DNA of 9,328 bases from contig SKJA01000175.1 in the NCBI GenBank assembly GCA_007116105.1, positions 1-9,328 of the forward strand, given 5' to 3'. Position 1 is the stretch's first letter. Every line of letters begins with the position of its first letter. The stretch comes from Candidatus Izemoplasma sp. (GTDB taxonomy: Bacteria; Bacillota_I; Bacilli_A; Izemoplasmatales; Izemoplasmataceae). Positions 5,347 to 9,328 of this stretch are shown piece by piece. The notes below the pieces were generated by a model. That model had not been told where the DNA came from, searched no databases, and worked only from the letters and a program-made list of their open reading frames with translations. The translations under genes were made by a program, and so were the position numbers.

Positions 5347-6282
5347 ATGTTACAACGTTTAACTAAAGGTAAATTAGTTCTGGTGATTTTGCTCTTACTG
5401 ATCGCGCATCAAGCGTTTGCGACTGTTTACATCTTTTTTGCATCGATTATCTATGGCATTCGAGAGGGTCTTGAGGTGTTTGATGACCCACAAATGCTTG
5501 CGGAGTTTGTGGTGGCTCAAAGCGCACTTGCGGTCATTTTTGCAGGCGTCTTCAGTGTCCTTTTGTACTATCTAATGTTTAAACGGGAATCGTTTGTCTC
5601 GTTTTATCGCTTTCATAAACCCACCCGTAGTCAAGTCGGCTGGAGTGCATTGTTAGGATTTGCAGCAGTCTCACTGAGCGGTGTGTTGATTCAGCTGATT
5701 GCTTTTGTGAATCCACAGTCTGTGGAAGATTTCATTGAACAGTTTGAAGATTTTTCATTAGGTCATCCAGTGGCCGTCTTTGCGGCCATTGTCATTGTGG
5801 CTCCTATCTTTGAAGAGGTCTTGTTCCGGGGCGTGTTTTTCCGCTTGTTTGAACGCTCAGGGGTGCGACTGTTCTGGACCGTCATTTTAACCAGTGTCCT
5901 CTTTGGTGCGTTCCATTTAAACCTCGTTCAGGGGGTTTATGCAGGTGTCTTAGGGTTGTTGATTGCGTTGGCGCTTGTGTACACCAATTCGCTTTGGATT
6001 CCCATCATTATTCACTTTGCGAACAACCTTCATGCCTACATCAATGGGTTTGATCCAATCCTCAATTTTTATGAGAGTCAGCCCGGAATCAGCCTGGCGA
6101 TCTCCTTGATTTCGGTGGTGGTTTTGATTCCTTTAAGTCTATATGGACTATACAAGGGGCGTGTCAACTTCCCTTATGAACCATTAGAACCACTCAAAGT
6201 CGCACCACTTGAAGTCAGTGAAGAGGATCTGTTGGCTCAAAGACTTGACGTTCTAGACGATGATGAAATGACCCGTGTTTAA
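5347..6282 (+). CDS. CPBP (CAAX/Abi) family intramembrane metalloprotease
   Basis: 311 residues with about seven membrane segments. The conserved catalytic motifs are all present: EEVLFRG (Glu156-Glu157 with Arg161), FGAFH (His190), and HFANN (His223, Asn227). These acidic and histidine residues form the metal site of Rce1-like proteases. An N-terminal segment of about 90 residues with two helices precedes the CPBP core, and the C-terminal about 45 residues form an acidic cytoplasmic tail (ending DDDEMTRV). Bacterial CPBP proteins cleave or bind membrane peptides; some give bacteriocin immunity or process peptides, but the substrate here is unknown. AAGGAGG (5334-5340) overlaps the popT stop codon and serves this ATG, so expression is joined to popT. 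A link between the protease and lipid-carrier recycling, for example in envelope-antibiotic stress, is inference. Confidence 0.9.
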   Translation: MLQRLTKGKLVLVILLLLIAHQAFATVYIFFASIIYGIREGLEVFDDPQMLAEFVVAQSALAVIFAGVFSVLLYYLMFKRESFVSFYRFHKPTRSQVGWSALLGFAAVSLSGVLIQLIAFVNPQSVEDFIEQFEDFSLGHPVAVFAAIVIVAPIFEEVLFRGVFFRLFERSGVRLFWTVILTSVLFGAFHLNLVQGVYAGVLGLLIALALVYTNSLWIPIIIHFANNLHAYINGFDPILNFYESQPGISLAISLISVVVLIPLSLYGLYKGRVNFPYEPLEPLKVAPLEVSEEDLLAQRLDVLDDDEMTRV

Positions 6283-6310
6283 AGAAAGCTCAAACGAGCT
6301 TTCTTTTTTT
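6281..6310 (+). terminator. Terminator of the popT-CPBP unit
   Basis: An 11-bp stem AAAGAAAGCTC (6281-6291) and GAGCTTTCTTT (6296-6306), loop AAAC, T-run 6304-6310. The stem starts within the TAA stop (6280-6282). Confidence 0.92.
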
Positions 6311-6311
6311 G

Positions 6312-6340
6312 TTTACAACTTAAATTGTTCATGATATAGT
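6312..6340 (+). promoter_or_regulatory. Promoter of the PadR-HAAS operon
   Basis: -35 TTTACA (6312-6317), a 17-base spacer and -10 TATAGT (6335-6340), each five of six matches. It begins two bases after the preceding terminator's T-run. Confidence 0.82.
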
Positions 6341-6359
6341 TATTGTGTAAAACACATTA
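6341..6359 (+). promoter_or_regulatory. Candidate PadR operator
   Basis: An imperfect palindrome TAtTGTGT-AAA-ACACAtTA immediately downstream of the -10 box, covering the expected transcription start. PadR proteins commonly repress their own operons at dyad sites in this position; assignment rests on symmetry and location. Confidence 0.6.
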
Positions 6360-6372
6360 TGTTATACACGAT

Positions 6373-6389
6373 AAAGGAGTGACGCCGTG
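6373..6389 (+). promoter_or_regulatory. Ribosome site and GTG start of the padR-type gene
   Basis: AAAGGAG (6373-6379) lies 7 bases before GTG at 6387. No nearby ATG fits the PadR N-terminus, so GTG is taken as the start; it may lower translation of the repressor. Confidence 0.8.
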
Positions 6390-6695
6390 AATCCGCAATT
6401 TAAAAAAGGGGTTTTAGAATTGTGTTTGTTGCATGTCTTAGAAGCAAAACCACTGACAACGTACGATGTATTGGCGCTGTTGAGTGAACGGCTGGACATC
6501 AATGAAAATACCGTGTACCCACTGTTAAGAAGGCTTGAAAGTGAGACACTCATCACCCATGAAAAGCAATACGGTGAGATGGGTGCACCAAGAAAAGTCT
6601 ATTTGTTAACAGAAAAAGGGCAACAAGAGAAAACCAAACTAAAAGAGGAATGGACAGAGTTTATGAGTCGCATAAACGACGTTCTAGGAGGTTAA
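6387..6695 (+). CDS. PadR-family transcriptional regulator
   Basis: 102 residues, as for short PadR-s2 regulators. The winged-helix core is clear: NPQFKKGVLELCLLHVL (2-18), the turn TTYDVLALLSE, the recognition helix NENTVYPLLRRLE (39-51), then the wing with TEKGQQE. A single C-terminal helix provides the dimer arm. It probably represses its own operon through the palindrome at 6341-6359. Its last codons (Leu-Gly-Gly-stop) are themselves AGGAGGT (6686-6692), the ribosome site of the next gene, whose ATG is 3 bases after the stop; the two proteins are therefore made together. PadR plus a HAAS membrane protein is a recurrent Firmicutes pair in which the HAAS protein is thought to sense envelope state or act with the regulator. 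Confidence 0.92.
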   Translation: MNPQFKKGVLELCLLHVLEAKPLTTYDVLALLSERLDINENTVYPLLRRLESETLITHEKQYGEMGAPRKVYLLTEKGQQEKTKLKEEWTEFMSRINDVLGG

Positions 6696-6698
6696 ACG

Positions 6699-7685
6699 AT
6701 GCGTAAACAAGATTTTTTAGAAGCGTTAGATGACGCGTTACATGAACGAGAGTTCTCGAAAGTAGAACGAAAAGACATTGTGGAAGATTACCAAGCCATC
6801 ATTGAAGAAGCGATAGAACGTGGCGAAGAAGAAACAGAGTTTATTCAAAAACTTGGCTCGGTTAAAGAGATTGTGAGACAGCTTAAACGCAGTCAACAAA
6901 GACCGAAGTCAAGTCGTGAAAAATGGATTGCTGTGTCGCCGTTTATGGCCTTGATTGTGTTTTTTCTGTTAGGTTTCGGCTGGGACTTGTGGCATCCTGC
7001 ATGGCTGAGTTTCTTGGGCATTCCCATCACAGCCATTGCTTTAGAGACTAAAGGCAAAGAGCGACTATTAGCGCTGAGTCCTTTAGTGATTACCGTGACG
7101 TTTATCCTGATTGGAACATTCTCAGGGTTATGGGATCCATTTTGGTCGCTGTATGTGTTGGTGTTTGCGTTTGGTTTAGCCGCCAGTAAAGCACCTTGGC
7201 TTCGCCACACGAGTGTCATTCCAGTGATCAGTGTGGCGGGTTACATCGGTCTTTTCTATCTGTACCCACAACTCAGTTGGTGGGTGACGATGTTGGTGTT
7301 TTTACCGGTATTGCCTTTGGTGTTTTTTAGCGGTGTCATTCAAGTCCATTACGGTGGTCTTCCCGCGACCTGGCTTGATTTCTTTAAGACGAAGACTTTT
7401 TGGGTGTCACTTTTACTTTTAGTCACCACTTCCGCGGTGTATGCAGTGCTGGTTTGGGTCAGTGGGATGTATCACCCCACCTGGCTTGTCTTTTTAGCCA
7501 TCCCTGTGGGTGTGTTGCTGTATGGGCGTTTGGTTAGAAAAGAAGACATTCCCTTGGTGGCGTTTATGCCATTTATCGCATTGTTGGTGTTTTTCTTGGT
7601 CGGTCACTTTCTTGATGGGTATGCGTACAGTTGGCTTGCTTTTTTAGCGATTCCCATCGTCGCCATCCTCACCAATCAAGACTAG
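6699..7685 (+). CDS. HAAS (DUF1700) domain membrane protein with repeated helical-hairpin units
   Basis: 328 residues. Residues 1-65 form the charged helical HAAS domain: FLEALDDAL, VERKDIVEDYQAIIEEAIE, and EFIQKLGSVKEIVRQL. The rest is about ten membrane segments in roughly five related hairpins starting near residues 80, 127, 174, 237 and 290. Units 1, 4 and 5 share a plain pattern: a hydrophobic helix, a loop with W/Y, P and W, then WL-x-FL-x-IP (WLSFLGIPI 102-110, WLVFLAIPV 262-270, WLAFLAIPI 312-320). Units 1 and 5 also share PFxALxVFFLxG. Units 2 and 3 are more diverged. The HAAS domain is cytoplasmic and often pairs with PadR, as here, so this is a candidate membrane sensor or partner of the regulator. 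No ligand can be inferred. The gene ends at a TAG with no clear hairpin, so read-through into the next operon is possible. Confidence 0.8.
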   Translation: MRKQDFLEALDDALHEREFSKVERKDIVEDYQAIIEEAIERGEEETEFIQKLGSVKEIVRQLKRSQQRPKSSREKWIAVSPFMALIVFFLLGFGWDLWHPAWLSFLGIPITAIALETKGKERLLALSPLVITVTFILIGTFSGLWDPFWSLYVLVFAFGLAASKAPWLRHTSVIPVISVAGYIGLFYLYPQLSWWVTMLVFLPVLPLVFFSGVIQVHYGGLPATWLDFFKTKTFWVSLLLLVTTSAVYAVLVWVSGMYHPTWLVFLAIPVGVLLYGRLVRKEDIPLVAFMPFIALLVFFLVGHFLDGYAYSWLAFLAIPIVAILTNQD

Positions 7686-7734
7686 AAAATTAGGTTGATT
7701 CAGTGAAATTTGACCCCTTTTCTTCATTGGTCTA

Positions 7735-7743
7735 TGGTATACT
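7735..7743 (+). promoter_or_regulatory. Extended -10 promoter of the CDGSH-ABC operon
   Basis: TGGTATACT (TGn plus TATACT). TTGACC at 7710-7715 resembles a -35 but is 22 bases away, too far for TATACT. The same extended form drives the SOUL gene (TGCTATACT). Confidence 0.65.
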
Positions 7744-7760
7744 ATACGTAACAAACGTAT
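7744..7760 (+). promoter_or_regulatory. Palindromic operator candidate upstream of the CDGSH gene
   Basis: A perfect inverted repeat ATACGT-AACAA-ACGTAT, starting on the base after the -10 element and ending before the ribosome site (GGGAG, 7764-7768). The position fits a repressor site over the transcription start. The regulator is not identified. Confidence 0.55.
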
Positions 7761-7774
7761 GAAGGGAGACCTCC

Positions 7775-8023
7775 ATGAAGCTGCCCATCAGTCCTCAAAA
7801 AGCACCGTATAAAGTCACGTTAGAAGCGTTGAAAACGTATTGGTGGTGTGCGTGTGGTTTATCCGACCAACAACCTTTTTGTTCGGGAGCCCATAAAGGC
7901 ACAGGCATAACCCCAGAAAAGATCGTTCTTGAAGAAACAAAAACAGTGTATCTTTGCGGGTGTAAACACACGCAATCAAAACCAATGTGCGATGGCACCC
8001 ATCGCACTTTAAGTCAGGAGTGA
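7775..8023 (+). CDS. Tandem CDGSH iron-sulfur domain protein
   Basis: 82 residues with two CDGSH-type motifs, each C-x-C-x8-C-x3-H: Cys25, Cys27, Cys36, His40 (in WWCACG and PFCSGAH), and Cys61, Cys63, Cys72, His76 (in YLCGC and PMCDGTH). Each should bind a [2Fe-2S] cluster through three Cys and one His, as in mitoNEET/Miner proteins; the labile His-bound cluster suits redox or cluster-transfer roles. No membrane anchor or signal, so cytoplasmic. GGGAG ends 6 bases before the ATG. First gene of an operon; the YbjQ gene follows with a 5-base gap, and its AGGAG lies in the last codons of this gene. The physiological partner is unknown. Confidence 0.93.
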   Translation: MKLPISPQKAPYKVTLEALKTYWWCACGLSDQQPFCSGAHKGTGITPEKIVLEETKTVYLCGCKHTQSKPMCDGTHRTLSQE

Positions 8024-8028
8024 AGAAG

Positions 8029-8367
8029 ATGTTAGAGAGTAAGAATATTTTAACCATTGAATATGTTCCAGGGTATGAAGTTGTCGAAGTGTTAGGGTAT
8101 GTTAAAGGCGCCACCGTTCAAACTAAAAACATCGGTCGTGACTTTATGGCCGGGTTAAAGAACATTGTGGGTGGCGAGATTACAGGCTATACCGAAATGA
8201 TGAAAGAAGCACGTCAAATCGCAACCGAACGCATGATGAAAGAAGCCGATGCACTAGAGGCCGATGCAGTCATCGGGTTTCGTATGCAAACCTCCAGTGT
8301 GATGGGGCAAGCCGCAGAAATCATCGCCTACGGTACGGCGGTTCGGTTAAAACGTCATGAAGGCTAA
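8029..8367 (+). CDS. YbjQ/DUF74 family protein (PF01906)
   Basis: 112 residues, normal for the family. Conserved features: GYVKGATVQTKNIGRDF (23-39), the GLKNIVGGEITGYTEMM block (42-58) and ARQIATERMMKEADALEADAVIGFR (61-85). DUF74 proteins form small pentameric cytoplasmic assemblies; the label 'heavy-metal binding' is old and poorly supported. Start choice: the frame is open from 7987, but AGGAG (8016-8020) lies 8 bases before the ATG at 8029, and the family begins near here; the longer form would overlap the CDGSH gene. It overlaps the next gene by 11 bases. YbjQ-like genes often sit in envelope or transporter operons, matching the membrane and ABC genes downstream; a direct role is not known. 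Confidence 0.9.
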   Translation: MLESKNILTIEYVPGYEVVEVLGYVKGATVQTKNIGRDFMAGLKNIVGGEITGYTEMMKEARQIATERMMKEADALEADAVIGFRMQTSSVMGQAAEIIAYGTAVRLKRHEG

Positions 8368-8806
8368 CGTTGAGTTGCATTCAACGACCAAAACAACCAC
8401 CGTACTAGGCTTGGTGTTTGAAGGTTTTGGCCTTTTGATGATGGTCTTGGGCCTGGTGTTTTTACAGCTGTTATCGACCTTATCCATCAATGATTTGATG
8501 GCTGAAGGTCTCAGCAACAGCGATGCCCAGTTGGTGCTATTTGTGGGTGCGGTGTTGCGCTTAGTGTTGTTGGTGATGACCTTAGTGGTGGGCGCGTTCT
8601 TTATGCTCAATCTTTGGTTGTTCACGAAACTCATCAAGCAACGCTATGATTATGAAACTGCTCAAAAAGTGTTGCTATATCAAGCCATTTATGGCGGGTT
8701 TAACATGTTGTTTAACCAAATTACGGGTGTTTTATATTTAATTAGTGGACTGACAGGTCGAAACAACCTAAAAGTGCCACAAGAACAGGTGCGGGAAGGC
8801 TTATGA
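8357..8806 (+). CDS. Unrecognised small membrane protein
   Basis: 149 residues that I do not recognise. Visible: a short polar N-terminus (ELHSTTKTTT), a hydrophobic helix at about 16-40, a polar outer or inner loop (SINDLMAEGLSNSD, 43-56), a long hydrophobic stretch at about 57-93 that could make two helices, the charged loop KQRYDYETAQK (94-104), and a last hydrophobic region at about 105-131. That gives roughly four membrane passes and a charged C-terminus. The ATG lies inside the YbjQ gene with no good ribosome site, so it is probably translated by re-initiation after the upstream stop. Its own stop overlaps the next start as ATGA (8803-8806). Context suggests a partner of the ABC transporter; no function is assigned. 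Confidence 0.75.
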   Translation: MKANVELHSTTKTTTVLGLVFEGFGLLMMVLGLVFLQLLSTLSINDLMAEGLSNSDAQLVLFVGAVLRLVLLVMTLVVGAFFMLNLWLFTKLIKQRYDYETAQKVLLYQAIYGGFNMLFNQITGVLYLISGLTGRNNLKVPQEQVREGL

Positions 8807-9018
8807 TTGATACCATTATTGAAATACTTCCAATTCTTATACCATTGATTCTCATTGACTTAGCGTTTCGTGTGTACAGCTTGTTCGACCTTTATAAACC
8901 TCATCGGGAAGCGTTATTACTCAATAAAACGGTGTGGACCGTGGTGATTGCCTTAGTCAACTTCGGTTGGGTCATTTATCTTCTAGCAGGACGTAAAGAT
9001 GTCACGCTTATCGATTGA
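8803..9018 (+). CDS. PLDc_N-domain small membrane protein (YxlE-like)
   Basis: 71 residues with two membrane helices: IIEILPILIPLILIDLAF (about 5-22) and WTVVIALVNFGWVIYLLAGR (about 45-64). The pattern VYSLFDLYKP between them and the ending W..Y.L.GR match the PLDc_N (PF13396) domain, a two-helix module found alone or before phospholipase D nucleases; here there is no catalytic domain. In Bacillus the alike-sized YxlE sits directly before the ABC ATPase YxlF in the sigY operon and is linked to down-regulating SigY. The same order is seen here: the ABC ATPase starts inside the last 20 bases of this gene. It starts by ATGA overlap with the preceding gene. Likely an accessory or regulatory subunit of the transporter; that is inference. 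Confidence 0.82.
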   Translation: MIDTIIEILPILIPLILIDLAFRVYSLFDLYKPHREALLLNKTVWTVVIALVNFGWVIYLLAGRKDVTLID

Positions 9019-9328
9019 GGGGTTACAGTTCTCGTATGGTGAAAAACAGGTTCTAAAAGACCTGTTTTTAAACGTCATGCCCAATGAAATTTATGGGTTC
9101 ATTGGACGTAATGGGGCTGGTAAAACCACGACCATTCATTGTCTGTTAGGGTATTTAACCCCCCAAAAAGGTGAGATGACGTTCAACGATGAACCGATTG
9201 AAGGCGATCGGTTGACGTTTAAATCGAACGTCGGTTTTGTCAGCGATGTCCCCCAGTTTCCACCGTTTTATAAAGCCGCAGAATATTTGCGCTTTATTGG
9301 AAAGTTGTATCAGTATGAGGATTTAGAA
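8999..9328 (+). CDS. ABC transporter ATP-binding protein (3' end cut by window)
   Basis: 110 residues are visible from the ATG at 8999, preceded by AGGA (8988-8991) 7 bases away. Present: the aromatic A-loop region FSYGEKQVL (11-19), Walker A GRNGAGKTT (36-44), GYLTPQKGE (51-59) and the Q-loop area VGFVSDVPQFPPF (78-90), where Asp83 takes the place often held by Glu or Gln in the GYLPE-type exporter subfamily (YxlF, CcmA-like). Signature, Walker B and H-loop lie beyond the window. This type of ATPase pairs with a separate ABC-2 permease, so one should follow just downstream. It probably powers export or an envelope-stress function with the PLDc_N and membrane proteins encoded upstream, whose genes overlap it. 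Confidence 0.93.
   Translation, partial: MSRLSIEGLQFSYGEKQVLKDLFLNVMPNEIYGFIGRNGAGKTTTIHCLLGYLTPQKGEMTFNDEPIEGDRLTFKSNVGFVSDVPQFPPFYKAAEYLRFIGKLYQYEDLE

Noticed and set aside
6893..7219. Minus-strand open frame of 108 codons opposite the HAAS protein
   Set aside because: It is a shadow frame without ribosome site, promoter or recognisable domain.
7710..7743. TTGACC as the -35 partner of TATACT
   Set aside because: The 22-base spacer is too long; an extended -10 (TGGTATACT) explains the promoter better.
7987..8028. Upstream start for the YbjQ-family protein inside the CDGSH gene
   Set aside because: AGGAG at 8016-8020 and family length favour the ATG at 8029.

Overview
The window looks like a chromosomal segment from a bacterium of the Bacillota/Mycoplasmatota group. 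Evidence: strong GGAGG-type ribosome sites, sigma-A-like promoters, short hairpin-plus-T-run terminators, low-to-middling G+C, and Firmicutes-type families (CmpB membrane protein, PadR with a HAAS protein, a PLDc_N protein with an ABC ATPase as in Bacillus yxlE-yxlF). TGA is used as a stop (for example at 517-519, 8021-8023 and 9016-9018), so this is not a Mycoplasma-code genome. I cannot name the genus.

Layout. 1-519 (+) is the 3' part of a SipW/ER-type signal peptidase-like gene that appears to have lost the usual catalytic His. It converges on a minus-strand pair, an HD-domain hydrolase and a CmpB-type membrane protein (507-1852), and the two opposing genes share one bidirectional terminator. 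Next on the minus strand is a metalloid-type operon read from 3642 down to 1972: ArsR repressor, ArsP/YraQ-type permease, and a small CxxC thioredoxin-like protein. It has a strong promoter with a palindromic operator candidate and ends in a UUCG-loop terminator. A divergent lone gene (3822-4328, +) encodes a SOUL heme-binding-family protein; a perfect 14-15 bp inverted repeat of unknown role lies between it and arsR.

The right half is all plus strand. 4415-6282 is a two-gene unit of a DUF368/PopT undecaprenyl-phosphate translocase and a CPBP (CAAX-type) intramembrane protease. 6387-7685 is a PadR regulator followed by a HAAS (DUF1700) protein whose membrane part is built from about five related helical-hairpin units. 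7775 to the window end is a tightly packed operon: tandem CDGSH iron-sulfur protein, YbjQ (DUF74) protein, an unrecognised membrane protein, a PLDc_N membrane protein, and the start of an ABC transporter ATPase that runs off the window.

Most of the content is membrane-stress, metal/redox and envelope physiology in small units, each with a recognisable promoter and hairpin. All four factor-independent terminators overlap the stop codon of the gene they serve. The most unusual grouping is the CDGSH-YbjQ-membrane-PLDc_N-ABC operon, followed by the repeat-built PadR/HAAS sensor candidate, the signal-peptidase-like protein without its histidine, and the unexplained palindrome. I saw no tRNA, rRNA, CRISPR array, insertion sequence or phage gene.
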